Shown here: positions 56,148 to 64,000 of the stretch, piece after piece | Layout: each line of letters opens with the position of its first letter | Position numbering within the stretch: position 1 is the stretch's first letter | Made by a program: the position numbers and the translations under genes | DNA from: Sediminibacterium soli | Lineage (GTDB): Bacteria > Bacteroidota > Bacteroidia > Chitinophagales > Chitinophagaceae | Reading direction: 5' to 3' | Assembly (NCBI RefSeq): GCF_009939225.1 | Contig: NZ_JAACJR010000008.1 | Location: 741,107-805,106, forward strand | Length of the DNA: 64,000 nt | The notes under the pieces: generated by a model | Database searches by the model: none | Told to the model about the DNA's origin: nothing | What the model saw: the letters and a program-made list of their open reading frames with translations, nothing else

Positions 56148-58592
56148 CTAATTTAAGCGAATACCCACTCTGAAACCGCTGGGCCTGCCCCCCGTGGATT
56201 CAAAACCCTGTACAAAATCCACACGCAGTATCTTGAAAATATTTTCGATGCCAAAAGAGGTCTCCGCATATTGCAGTCCTTTGTCGATGTGCAGTGCATG
56301 TGCGCCCACCACAAAAAAACAATTCAGTTTTCTGAACCCCGGTATTTTATTGCTCAGCAGACCATTCAGGTGGTACTCGCCATGCGCCGCCATATTGAAC
56401 CGGGCGGTGTTGCTGTAGCGGTAATAAGGCGCCAGCTGAAAAGTGGTGAGGTTGTTCCTGGCTGCCGCCAGCTGGTTTCCGAGGTAGTGCTGGTAATCGG
56501 GCAGGAACACTTTGCTGGCGCTGAGGAACCCGCCAAAGCCAAGGCTGTAATTGAACTTGCCCGCCAGCTTCATATCGATATCGTCGCTGATGCTGATCCG
56601 CCAGCGGGTAAAATCCGCATCGCTGCCGAATAACCCGCGGATACCCTGGCTGATACTGGCCGTGATAACAGGATACCGGGAACCGATATTGATCTTGCGG
56701 TCGGGCATTTCGATATAGTCCGATCCGGGACGCCAGGTAATACCGGCCGTAAACACGGACGACACATTGGGTTGCATCTGTGCGGCCAGGATCTCAGTTG
56801 GGTAGTTGGGTGTGATCTGCCGGGTAGGATACTTGTTCCAGGAAGCAATATCGGGCAGGTTATCCAGGGGATGCCTGTTCTGGTACTGGAACCCGAAAGA
56901 GGCATTGACACCGTTGCCGATACCCGCGCTGTAACCGATATGCAGGTGCTCCGCTTCATAGATCTTGAGGTAGTTCTGCTGCCGCAGCAGCGTATAGGGC
57001 GTATTCCAGGCCTCGGGCAGCGGTTCGGCATTGTTGAACTGGAAAACTTTTCTTCCGCCGCCGAAGCTAAGCGACTGCAAATATTTTTTTCCGTATTGGT
57101 GGGTAACCGACAGCGAAGGGTTAAAATGCCGGTTGGTAATGCCATACCGAAGCTCGGGGTTCATCGATAACACCCTGCGCCCTTCGTATCGTTTGCGGTA
57201 ATGCCCTGTAACGGTTATTACAGCGCCTTCTACGGTGTTATAGCCCAGCCCGCTGAGCGGGGAACTGTATCCCCAGGATATTTTTTTCTGTGAGTAGCTG
57301 AATGTCTGTCCGCCCAGCAGCATACCCAAAGGCTGGAATTTGTTGCGTTTGCGGTCGAGTGAATCGAGGTACCGGGGATCCTGCCGCAGCTGTTCCAGAC
57401 TGTCTTTTTTCCGGTAATCACGCACTTCTTCGGTTAACAGCGGCACCGGACGTATACTGTCCCAGTAAGCCATCGTTTTTTTGGTGGCGCTGTCGTTGAA
57501 CTTATAGGTTACATGATCAAAGAATTTCTGCGGGAATGTCGGGTTCATATCGAACTTATCGTATACCTGTACAAAATTTCCGAAGAAATCAAACCCCAGT
57601 ATTTTTCCCGAGGGATAGATCACCTGGTTCTTGATCACCCAGAGGTTTTTGTAAGGCACGTACAATTGCTGCAGGCGCACGGTATCCAGCAGCTGCATCT
57701 GCTGTTTTTTCAGCAGGTACAGGTCAACGCTCTGTATCCGCCACTCGTCTTCCACGATATTGATATAACCCGAAAACACCGGCTCGTACTCCCTGCGCGG
57801 AATTACCCTGATGCGGTTGATCAGCTTATCGTTCTCATAAAAACTTCCTTCGAGCTTATACCGGTAGAAATTCAGCGCTCCCGCGGCAATGGGCGACAGA
57901 AAACCGCGCGGGTTCAATTCCTCTCCCACGGCTATGTGGTTATCATAGAGAGAAACGATCTGCGGATCGCTGAAGCCAAAGCTGTTGCTGCGGCCGCTTA
58001 CTTTTGAAGAGGTCACTTCTATCTTTTCCTGCCCTTTGTCGCTTACCGAATACCTTGCCACCACTTCCGAAAGGAAAACCATTTTTCTTTTGCTTGTATC
58101 GCCGTCGTTGAAGTCTACTTTTTTTCCCATCACCCGGTTCGGATAGTCGCGCATCTGCAGCTGTCCTTTCAGGTATACCTCGCACTGGAAGGATTTGATC
58201 TCGCGCCGGTGTTCCTCCCGAGTGGCGATGGCTTTGCGTATGATGGCATACGAGGGGTCTTCGCCACCGCTTGTTACCACCACTTCGTTCAGGTTGTATT
58301 GTTGCGGCTCCAGTTCAAAATCAACCACCTGGTCCGCACGGCCCACCCTGATCTTTTTTTCCTGCGAGCGGTAGCCGATATACTGGCATACCAGCAGGTA
58401 CTCGCCCGGTAACAGGTTCAGGTGATACTGTCCCTTGCCATTGGCCGATACACCTTCCGTTGTGCCTTTTACCAGCACAGAAGAGAAAGGAAGCACCGTA
58501 CCGTTTTTTTGCGTGATCGTTCCGCTGATGGTGGCGGCGTATGCCTGCAGGCTGATCAGGACAGTTAAAAGCAGCAGTAGTGGTTTGTACAT
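56148..58592 (-). CDS. DUF5686 and carboxypeptidase-like domain outer membrane protein
   Basis: An 814-residue protein. Signal peptide MYKPLLLLLTVLISLQAYA, a carboxypeptidase-regulatory-like domain (about 22-95: ISGTITQKNGTVLPFSSVLVKG, CQYIGYRSQEKKIRVG), then DUF5686 to the end. Within the latter are EDPSYAIIRKAIATREEHRR, FLSPIAAGALNFYRYKLEG and FSGYINIVEDEWRIQSVDLYL. The C-terminal half is strand-rich and ends GFRVGIRLN, consistent with an outer membrane barrel. It is not a TonB-dependent receptor because no plug is visible. The function of the family is unknown. Followed in the same transcript by a VanZ-like gene. Confidence 0.9.
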   Translation of the reverse strand: MYKPLLLLLTVLISLQAYAATISGTITQKNGTVLPFSSVLVKGTTEGVSANGKGQYHLNLLPGEYLLVCQYIGYRSQEKKIRVGRADQVVDFELEPQQYNLNEVVVTSGGEDPSYAIIRKAIATREEHRREIKSFQCEVYLKGQLQMRDYPNRVMGKKVDFNDGDTSKRKMVFLSEVVARYSVSDKGQEKIEVTSSKVSGRSNSFGFSDPQIVSLYDNHIAVGEELNPRGFLSPIAAGALNFYRYKLEGSFYENDKLINRIRVIPRREYEPVFSGYINIVEDEWRIQSVDLYLLKKQQMQLLDTVRLQQLYVPYKNLWVIKNQVIYPSGKILGFDFFGNFVQVYDKFDMNPTFPQKFFDHVTYKFNDSATKKTMAYWDSIRPVPLLTEEVRDYRKKDSLEQLRQDPRYLDSLDRKRNKFQPLGMLLGGQTFSYSQKKISWGYSSPLSGLGYNTVEGAVITVTGHYRKRYEGRRVLSMNPELRYGITNRHFNPSLSVTHQYGKKYLQSLSFGGGRKVFQFNNAEPLPEAWNTPYTLLRQQNYLKIYEAEHLHIGYSAGIGNGVNASFGFQYQNRHPLDNLPDIASWNKYPTRQITPNYPTEILAAQMQPNVSSVFTAGITWRPGSDYIEMPDRKINIGSRYPVITASISQGIRGLFGSDADFTRWRISISDDIDMKLAGKFNYSLGFGGFLSASKVFLPDYQHYLGNQLAAARNNLTTFQLAPYYRYSNTARFNMAAHGEYHLNGLLSNKIPGFRKLNCFFVVGAHALHIDKGLQYAETSFGIENIFKILRVDFVQGFESTGGRPSGFRVGIRLN

Positions 58593-58625
58593 TAGGCGTG
58601 TATCAGTCAGGAATTAGTCGTTAAA

Positions 58626-58679
58626 AATTAAACATTATCGGCTCCCTGTCTTACCGGTCACCATTTTTAATGTTTAATT
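58626..58679 (-). terminator. Inverted repeat upstream of the DUF5686 gene
   Basis: AATTAAACATTA (58626-58637) is exactly inverted by TAATGTTTAATT (58668-58679). Lies just past the stop of the 121-aa membrane protein gene on the same strand; may end the acylase transcript. Confidence 0.55.
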
Positions 58680-58693
58680 AGGATTTCCTGCGG

Positions 58694-59059
58694 TCAATAC
58701 ACCCTTCTTTTTTTTCTTTTCCTGGTAAAACTGCCTGTCATGGCGGCAAAACCGCTCACCAGTCCGGCTACCAGACCCGTAACCAGCATCAGCAGCAGGT
58801 ACGATCCGCCCAGCGGCAATACCTGCGCCACCCGGGTGGAGAGTATGTGTTCGTTGGGAACATCTTTCAGCGCCGCAAGCAATACCCATAACAGGAACAG
58901 ACCTGCAAAGCCGCTGAGGAACGCGTACCCTGCGCGCTGCGGTATGGCTGCCGCCACAAGAAAGGAACTGAATACAAAGCACCACCAGGGAATATTGGTG
59001 TACAGACCCAGTACATAAGCGAGAAAAGCGGTGAGTATGATGGAGATAAAAAATTTCAT
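58694..59059 (-). CDS. Small hydrophobic membrane protein, unknown
   Basis: A 121-residue protein with four hydrophobic segments (about 4-22, 26-41, 45-66, 84-108) and a very basic C-terminal tail (TRKRKKRRVY) that should face the cytoplasm by the positive-inside rule. I do not recognise the family. It begins 9 bp after the stop of the penicillin-acylase gene, so it is in one operon with it, and a role in the assembly or anchoring of that enzyme is possible but unproven. Confidence 0.8.
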   Translation of the reverse strand: MKFFISIILTAFLAYVLGLYTNIPWWCFVFSSFLVAAAIPQRAGYAFLSGFAGLFLLWVLLAALKDVPNEHILSTRVAQVLPLGGSYLLLMLVTGLVAGLVSGFAAMTGSFTRKRKKRRVY

Positions 59060-59068
59060 AAGACTGGT

Positions 59069-61540
59069 TTAACTGTTGGTAAAACGCATATGCCATTTTA
59101 CCTGTTTATCGGTGGCAATGGATTGTTTGCTGGCAAATAATATGCGGTAGTATTTTCCGAGCGCCCAGTTGGTAACGAACGCGTCGTAGTATTTGCTGCC
59201 GGGGTTACCGCTTTGTCCGCCGGGATAAAGACAATAGGCTTCGATCTCGTCCGTCATATGTACGATCATACGCCAGCTGGGTCCGTGGTTTTCCTTGGTG
59301 GCATTGATCATATCGCGTCCGCCGCCGATAGGCAGGTGCCAGCGGCTCAGGGCGGGCAGCCGCAGTAAATGGTTCACGCGGGTGTCTTTGAATTTGGCCC
59401 ATGCCAGCCTGCCGGCACCTTCGAGTTCTTTTAATTTGAGGGTCGCTTTTTTCACCGCCAGCAGCACATTGTCGCGGATCGTTTCGGTTTTATCGCCTGT
59501 GGTGATATCATCGGAGAAAGCATATACCGAGTCTTTCAGCAGGCTCTCCAGCAATGTGCTGTATTCGGGCCAGGCCATGGGCAGTTTGTTCTGGTTGTAT
59601 TCGTCCGCCCATATCACCGTTTCCAGACTGTCCCATAACACTTTAAAAACAGTGGCACCCTGTTCGGCGGTATCACCCCTGTGGTTCCAGGCGGCGAGCA
59701 GGTTAATATATTTTTTCTCGTCGGCATTGAGTGCATTCCTGTCGATGTTCTTCAGCAGTACCGGTACGGCCATTTCAGCAAACAGGTTTTCATTATCCAT
59801 CTGCAGGTGCTGCATGTCTTCCGGTGTGATGTTGTTCATGGCAGCCAGTTTGCGGTTGATGGCCAGTCCGCGGTACATGGGAAAATTACTGGCGGCGCCA
59901 AGATAGTACGGGTAGCTGGCGTCTGTGGGCATCTGGTTGGCGCTGCTTACAAAACCGCGTGCGGGATTTCTGCTCATCGGGTTTTCTTCCGACGGTATAA
60001 AACCCTGCCACCTATAGCTGCTGTCTGTTCCGGGTAGGATAAAATCGCCCTGGCGTTTCCATCGCGCCACAAAACCACCCTGCTGTTTGATGGCTATATC
60101 ACCGCTCTTGGAAGCAAATACGAAATTCTGTCCCGGGCAATGCCATTTGTTGATCGCGGACAGATAATCGTCGTAGTTTTTTGCATGATCCAGCTCGTAG
60201 AATGTCTGCAGTCCATTTCCCTTATCGTGCGCCGTCCATCTTACCGCAAGGTATTTTCCCCCGGTGCCCGGGTTGCTGAATTTATTGTCGTACATCACCG
60301 GCCCAAAAACGGTCATGGCAATTTCTTCCACCTTGTCGGGTTTGCCTTTGATCCTGATCACCTCTTTCCTGTGTTCGGCTTTTACCCAGGCTCCGTTGAA
60401 CCAGTATTCCGACATGGTGGAATCCCGGAACTGCATCTCGTAATAATCGAGCACATCGCGTCCGGCATTGGTTACACCCCAGGCGATACTGTCGTTAAAC
60501 CCGATGATCACCGCGGGCGAACCGGGAAAACCAACACCGTAGGTATTGTGTGTTGGCGTGCTGATCTGCACTTCGTACCAGAGCGAGGGCAGGTTCAGTC
60601 CCAGGTGCGGATCATTGCACAGAATAGGACGTCCGCTCTTGGTTTTGCTGCCCGCAACCGCCCAGTTATTACTGCCATTGTCTTTATCCGGTTCCATCGA
60701 AACACCGGCCGATGCGGTGGCCGTATTCACTTTGTTGTTGAAGTAAAGACTGTCTGACCCGGTGGGCTCTTTGGGAACGATGGCCGGTTTGGCATACACC
60801 GTGCCCCTCGGAATGATGGGATCGAGCGAATCGGCCGTATTGGAGAACAGCTTGTCGAAATCCACAAAGCCGAAATAGTTACGGGCATTGGTCATCTGCA
60901 GATCCACAGCGGCCCCGCGGCCCGCCAGGTCATACGACATATACATCATGAACAGATAGGTTTTGAGCGATGTCCATGTTTCGGGGGTATAATCCAGCAG
61001 TTTGTATTCGAACGGCAGCTGCTCGGGCCGCAGTGACTGTATGTACGCATTCACACCCTTTGCATAGGCCTCGATACCCGCTTTCAGCTCCGGATTTTTT
61101 TCGGCATTGGCCAGGCTCTGCTCGGCGCCGTATACCATTCCCAGCCGGCGGAAGAACTGGTCTGTCGACAGTCGCTCTTCGCCAACGATCTCGCTAAGCC
61201 TTCCTGCAGCCACATGTGTTTGGAACTCCATCTGCCACAGACGGAATTTTGCATGCAGGAAACCCTGCACATAATAGGCGTCTTTGTCGTTATCGGCATA
61301 GATATGCGGCACCAGGCGGTCGTCGAAATACACATCCACCTTACCGGCAAGGCCGCTGAGTGTTACCTCGCCATTAAAATCGGCATTGACCGGTTCCGCG
61401 TTTTGCCAGAACCCAACCTGCGGCGAAAGAAAATAACCAAGACGGGGCGTTTTACCCGACCCAACGGGCAGTTGCGTATTGAAGGCAAGCACCAGTGCGG
61501 CGGTAACCAGGCCGGAAAGCAGGAAGGGCAGTATGCGCAT
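59069..61540 (-). CDS. Penicillin acylase family amidohydrolase
   Basis: An 823-residue N-terminal-nucleophile hydrolase, made as a single precursor that cuts itself into alpha and beta chains. The N-terminus is a signal sequence or anchor (RILPFLLSGLVTAALVLAF). The alpha-chain part includes VDVYFDDRLVPHIYADNDKDAYYVQGF and the HAKFRLWQMEF motif. The nucleophile is Ser290 in NGSNNWAVAGSKT, followed by RPILCNDPHLGL and GFPGSPAVIIGFNDSIAWGVTNAG, all diagnostic. Likely periplasmic. Members hydrolyse beta-lactam side chains, acyl-homoserine lactones or cyclic lipopeptides; which applies here cannot be decided from sequence. In an operon with a small membrane protein; divergent from ispH. Confidence 0.93.
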   Translation of the reverse strand: MRILPFLLSGLVTAALVLAFNTQLPVGSGKTPRLGYFLSPQVGFWQNAEPVNADFNGEVTLSGLAGKVDVYFDDRLVPHIYADNDKDAYYVQGFLHAKFRLWQMEFQTHVAAGRLSEIVGEERLSTDQFFRRLGMVYGAEQSLANAEKNPELKAGIEAYAKGVNAYIQSLRPEQLPFEYKLLDYTPETWTSLKTYLFMMYMSYDLAGRGAAVDLQMTNARNYFGFVDFDKLFSNTADSLDPIIPRGTVYAKPAIVPKEPTGSDSLYFNNKVNTATASAGVSMEPDKDNGSNNWAVAGSKTKSGRPILCNDPHLGLNLPSLWYEVQISTPTHNTYGVGFPGSPAVIIGFNDSIAWGVTNAGRDVLDYYEMQFRDSTMSEYWFNGAWVKAEHRKEVIRIKGKPDKVEEIAMTVFGPVMYDNKFSNPGTGGKYLAVRWTAHDKGNGLQTFYELDHAKNYDDYLSAINKWHCPGQNFVFASKSGDIAIKQQGGFVARWKRQGDFILPGTDSSYRWQGFIPSEENPMSRNPARGFVSSANQMPTDASYPYYLGAASNFPMYRGLAINRKLAAMNNITPEDMQHLQMDNENLFAEMAVPVLLKNIDRNALNADEKKYINLLAAWNHRGDTAEQGATVFKVLWDSLETVIWADEYNQNKLPMAWPEYSTLLESLLKDSVYAFSDDITTGDKTETIRDNVLLAVKKATLKLKELEGAGRLAWAKFKDTRVNHLLRLPALSRWHLPIGGGRDMINATKENHGPSWRMIVHMTDEIEAYCLYPGGQSGNPGSKYYDAFVTNWALGKYYRILFASKQSIATDKQVKWHMRFTNS

Positions 61541-61560
61541 AAGCAGCGTGGGTTTGAGAC

Positions 61561-61568
61561 GAAAATTA
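61561..61568 (-). promoter_or_regulatory. -7 box for the acylase operon
   Basis: Minus-strand TAATTTTC, one mismatch from TAnnTTTG, 20 nt before the ATG at 61540. Confidence 0.35.
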
Positions 61569-61569
61569 A

Positions 61570-61731
61570 CAATTAATCAGTAATAATCCTCAATTCCCCG
61601 CCGCTGTAGCGGATAGTTTGACAAAGCGCGGAAAATGCAGCATACTGTTGGCTATAACCGTTTACCAAACCATCCCCACGCCCCAGCCGGCTTCTCAATT
61701 ATTCGTTCCCAATTCTCGATTACTGATTAAT
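61570..61731. repeat. 13-bp inverted repeat in the acylase-ispH divergent spacer
   Basis: ATTAATCAGTAAT (61570-61582) and ATTACTGATTAAT (61719-61731) are exact inverses. The right copy runs into the ispH -7 box and the left copy abuts the acylase -7 box. Confidence 0.5.
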
Positions 61732-61735
61732 TTTG
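61728..61735 (+). promoter_or_regulatory. -7 box for ispH
   Basis: TAATTTTG followed by C, full match to TAnnTTTGC, 7 nt before the ATG at 61743. Confidence 0.6.
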
Positions 61736-61742
61736 CACTCTC

Positions 61743-62969
61743 ATGAAGCAATTCACCGTTCCCAATATATACCGGAGTACCCTGATCAGTGCTGTAAAAC
61801 AGAAACGGAAACAGGAGGATAAGCTAAAAAAAGATTTCAGTCCCACACTGCTCGATCTGGGTCCGCTGCAGGTATACCTTGCCCGCCATTTCGGGTTCTG
61901 CTACGGTGTGGAGAACGCCATCGAGATCGCTTTTACCACCATAGAAGAAAACCAGGGCAAACGGATCTTTCTGCTGAGCGAGATGATCCATAACCCGCAG
62001 GTAAATGCCGATCTCACCGAACGCGGCGTGCGTTTTTTACAGGACACCTACGGCAAACAACTGATCCCTTTTGATGAGCTGACTGCGGATGATGTGGTGA
62101 TCATACCGGCGTTCGGCACTACGCTGGAAATAGAACAGTTGCTGGTGGGCAAAGGCATTACCGTATCCAGGTACAATACCACCTGTCCTTTTGTGGAGAA
62201 AGTATGGAACCGCAGCGAACAGATCGCAAAAAAAGGATACAGCATCGTAGTGCACGGCAAACCCAGGCACGAAGAAACCAGGGCCACCTTCTCGCATGCC
62301 TCTTCACATACACCTACGGTTGTGGTGAACGATATGGCAGAAGCGATTGAACTGGCCGGGTACATAACAGGTGAAAAAAACGCCGAACAGTTTTACACCG
62401 AATTCAGGGGCCGTTATTCCGAAGGCTTTGATGTTACACGAGATCTGCAGAAGATAGGCGTGGTAAACCAGACCACGCAGCTGGCCAGCGACACGCAGGC
62501 TATTTCCGATTACCTGAAACAGGTCATGATCGATCTGTATGGACTTACCCCCTCCCATACCGGTGATCGTTTTGCAGACACGCGCGACACGCTCTGTTAT
62601 GCCACCAACGATAACCAGACTGCCGTAACCGGTATGCTGCAGACAGATGCCGACCTGGCCCTGATCATCGGCGGACATAACAGCAGCAACAGCTCGCACC
62701 TGGTTGAGCTGTGTGAAGAAAAACTGCCGAGTTATTTTATCGATTCGGCGGAGAGACTGATCGATGCGCAGACGATAGAGAACCGTAACTGGCGAACAAA
62801 AGAACTGACCAGGGTCACCGGTTATCTTCCGGCAAAAACACCTGTGCGCATACTCGTTACCAGCGGCGCAAGCTGCCCCGATGCGGTTGTTGAATCTGTG
62901 ATCCGCAAACTTGCCTCGCTGTATGGTGTGGCGGAGAAATTAGATGAAGTGCAGGCTGTATACGCATAA
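61743..62969 (+). CDS. ispH: 4-hydroxy-3-methylbut-2-enyl diphosphate reductase
   Basis: Last enzyme of the MEP isoprenoid pathway, an iron-sulfur reductase that yields IPP and DMAPP. The 408 residues make it about 90 longer than the E. coli enzyme, as in the long form found in Bacteroidota and cyanobacteria. The three cluster cysteines are in HFGFCYGVENA (Cys53), NTTCPFVEKVW (near 148) and GASCPDAVVESV (near 377). The EMIHNPQV segment, GKPRHEETRA and IIGGHNSSNSSHLVELC are also conserved. The product feeds prenyl diphosphates to enzymes such as the UbiA-type transferase at 27027. It is the first gene of a run with OsmC and PH-domain genes. Confidence 0.95.
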   Translation: MKQFTVPNIYRSTLISAVKQKRKQEDKLKKDFSPTLLDLGPLQVYLARHFGFCYGVENAIEIAFTTIEENQGKRIFLLSEMIHNPQVNADLTERGVRFLQDTYGKQLIPFDELTADDVVIIPAFGTTLEIEQLLVGKGITVSRYNTTCPFVEKVWNRSEQIAKKGYSIVVHGKPRHEETRATFSHASSHTPTVVVNDMAEAIELAGYITGEKNAEQFYTEFRGRYSEGFDVTRDLQKIGVVNQTTQLASDTQAISDYLKQVMIDLYGLTPSHTGDRFADTRDTLCYATNDNQTAVTGMLQTDADLALIIGGHNSSNSSHLVELCEEKLPSYFIDSAERLIDAQTIENRNWRTKELTRVTGYLPAKTPVRILVTSGASCPDAVVESVIRKLASLYGVAEKLDEVQAVYA

Positions 62970-62978
62970 TCCCCGTGT

Positions 62979-63452
62979 ATGAAAACACATCAATACCGGT
63001 TACAGATCGAATGGACGGGCAACAAAGGCAGCGGCACTTCGGCCTACACCGCCTATGAAAGAGCGCATGAGATAAGCGTTGATGGCAAACCCGGTATCCC
63101 CGCATCATCCGATCCTTCTTTCCGCGGAGATAAAACGCGTTATAATCCCGAAGAACTGCTGGTGGCATCGCTTTCATCCTGTCATATGTTGTGGTACCTG
63201 CATTTATGCGCCCAGGCCGGGGTAACGGTTGTTGCCTATGAAGACCTTGCAAAAGGCACTATGACAGAAACCGACGACGGCGGCGGGCATTTCACCGAGG
63301 TGATGCTATGCCCCGTGGTTACCGTTTCCGAAGAACAAATGATCGGTAAAGCGATGGAGCTGCATGGCAGCGCACATTCGCTGTGCTTTATTGCGCGGTC
63401 CGTTAATTTCCCCGTGCGGCACCAGCCGCAAATAAAACTGCCCAACGGATAA
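62979..63452 (+). CDS. OsmC family protein, third copy
   Basis: A 157-residue OsmC/Ohr superfamily protein. The sequence RYNPEELLVASLSSCHMLWYLHLC carries the first Cys (near residue 67) with extra Cys close by. The second catalytic position is SAHSLCFIARSVNFPV (Cys near 136). The N-terminal IEWTGNKGSGTSAYTAYERAHE and the embedded DPSFRGDKTRYNPE mark a different subgroup from the other two OsmC proteins in the window. Starts 9 bp after the ispH stop, indicating co-transcription, perhaps to protect or report on the oxygen-sensitive pathway; that link is inference. Confidence 0.9.
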   Translation: MKTHQYRLQIEWTGNKGSGTSAYTAYERAHEISVDGKPGIPASSDPSFRGDKTRYNPEELLVASLSSCHMLWYLHLCAQAGVTVVAYEDLAKGTMTETDDGGGHFTEVMLCPVVTVSEEQMIGKAMELHGSAHSLCFIARSVNFPVRHQPQIKLPNG

Positions 63453-63461
63453 ACGGGTTTG

Positions 63462-63469
63462 TATCTTTA
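63462..63469 (+). promoter_or_regulatory. -7 box for the PH-domain gene
   Basis: TATCTTTA followed by C, 8 nt before the ATG at 63478; located in the 25-bp gap after the OsmC stop. Confidence 0.4.
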
Positions 63470-63477
63470 CCTGAACC

Positions 63478-63987
63478 ATGAAATACCGGGCATCCCTGGA
63501 CAAAGCAGCTATGATCATAACGATCAGCGTTACGGTGATGTTTGCCGGGGGCATCGTATTGCAATACGCTGTAGTGCAGGAAACCGCCGTTCCTTCGATC
63601 GTATCCTTACTGCTGCTGGGCATTTATATCACCACCTATGTTTTTCGCCCCCTGTATTATGTACTGACTGTCCACGCGCTTATCATTCACAGACCGCTGG
63701 GCAAGGTGGTGATAGAACGCAGCAGGATCAGGTCCGTGGGCTTGCTGGATGACCAAAACACGAACGGAACCATCCGTACGTTTGGCGTAGGCGGCGTGTT
63801 CGGTTACTTCGGAAGGTTCAGCAATGTCAGTATCGGCAATATGACCTGGTATGCCACGCGCAGAAAAAAACTGGTGCTGGTTCTTACGCAGGATAACCAG
63901 AAGATCATCATCACACCCGACGAGGCGGAAACATTCCTTGCAGCTTTTCACCAGCCAACAACCGAAGCAACGCCTGTTCCCGGATAA
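63478..63987 (+). CDS. PH domain-containing membrane protein
   Basis: A 169-residue protein with two transmembrane helices near the N-terminus (about 11-30 and 38-58). A bacterial pleckstrin-homology-like domain follows (about 60-155): YYVLTVHALIIHRPLGKVVIERSRIRSVG, a glycine-rich turn (GVGGVFGYFGRFSNVSIG), then YATRRKKLVLVLTQDNQKIIITPDEAETFLAAF, the usual last strand and helix. Function unknown in this family. Preceded by its own -7 box but close enough to the OsmC gene to be read through as well. Complete within the window. Confidence 0.85.
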   Translation: MKYRASLDKAAMIITISVTVMFAGGIVLQYAVVQETAVPSIVSLLLLGIYITTYVFRPLYYVLTVHALIIHRPLGKVVIERSRIRSVGLLDDQNTNGTIRTFGVGGVFGYFGRFSNVSIGNMTWYATRRKKLVLVLTQDNQKIIITPDEAETFLAAFHQPTTEATPVPG

Positions 63988-64000
63988 GCCGCCTGAAGAA

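Noticed and set aside
1..64000. tRNA, rRNA, riboswitch, insertion sequence, prophage or attachment sites
   Set aside because: All spacers were read; none shows a cloverleaf, conserved riboswitch core, transposase or terminal inverted repeats with target duplications.

Overview
The window is a dense stretch of a Bacteroidota chromosome, most likely a member of Chitinophagales/Chitinophagaceae. The evidence is: four TonB-dependent receptors or related barrels, two proteins with type IX secretion sorting domains (one broken), families largely confined to this phylum (GLPGLI, DUF2851, DUF2520, DUF5686, head-GIN/DUF2807), start codons mostly without Shine-Dalgarno sequences, and -7 boxes of the Bacteroidota form TAnnTTTG upstream of many genes. 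I find 52 intact or edge-truncated protein genes, one frameshifted gene, and no tRNA, rRNA, CRISPR array, prophage or insertion sequence.

Layout. 0-6.4 kb: the 3' part of a C39-peptidase ABC exporter, holA, a PolB-type 3'-5' exonuclease, a coiled-coil membrane protein and a sensor kinase. 6.4-8.6 kb: the one accessory-looking patch, with a tandem duplication rich in GGAACAAGG-like words, a head-GIN protein and an AT-rich, frameshifted T9SS-substrate gene. 8.6-21.6 kb: a carbohydrate storage and uptake region with glgB, glgC, glgA, two different sugar transporters (SLC45-like and FHS/FucP-like) and a ROK sugar kinase, interrupted by a barrel protein translationally coupled to a GLPGLI protein. 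21.6-32.2 kb: housekeeping genes (phosphodiester glycosidase, lipA, OsmC, DUF2851, maf, UbiA prenyltransferase, bestrophin, KdsC-like phosphatase, iscX, ferredoxin, DUF2520, an alpha/beta hydrolase). 32.2-44.8 kb: topA, a fatty-acid desaturase, a transglutaminase-like protein, OsmC, a CsaA-like tRNA-binding protein, an alkyltransferase, a large T9SS-exported protein, cytidine deaminase, signal peptidase I and a sigma-54-type response regulator. 44.8-64 kb: three TonB-dependent receptors interleaved with pdhB and purC, then trhO, VanZ, DUF5686, a penicillin-acylase operon, ispH, a third OsmC and a PH-domain protein.

How the genes work together. GlgC makes ADP-glucose, GlgA polymerises it and GlgB branches it; the two permeases and the ROK kinase can feed hexose phosphate into this route. 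Ferredoxin and IscX belong to iron-sulfur assembly, which supplies LipA and IspH. LipA supplies lipoate to the pyruvate dehydrogenase complex, of which PdhB is a part. LepB and the T9SS sorting domains belong to protein export.

The most unusual material is non-coding. Several genes have TAnnTTTG-like boxes ending exactly 4 nt before the ATG, which predicts leaderless mRNAs. Three divergent gene pairs share, abut or overlap -7 boxes. Two convergent pairs are separated by little more than a single near-perfect long hairpin built from low-complexity words, and one such word also forms the C-terminal codons of topA. All promoter and terminator calls are by eye; coordinates of starts were moved from the longest frame to internal ATGs where a signal peptide, domain edge or promoter required it.
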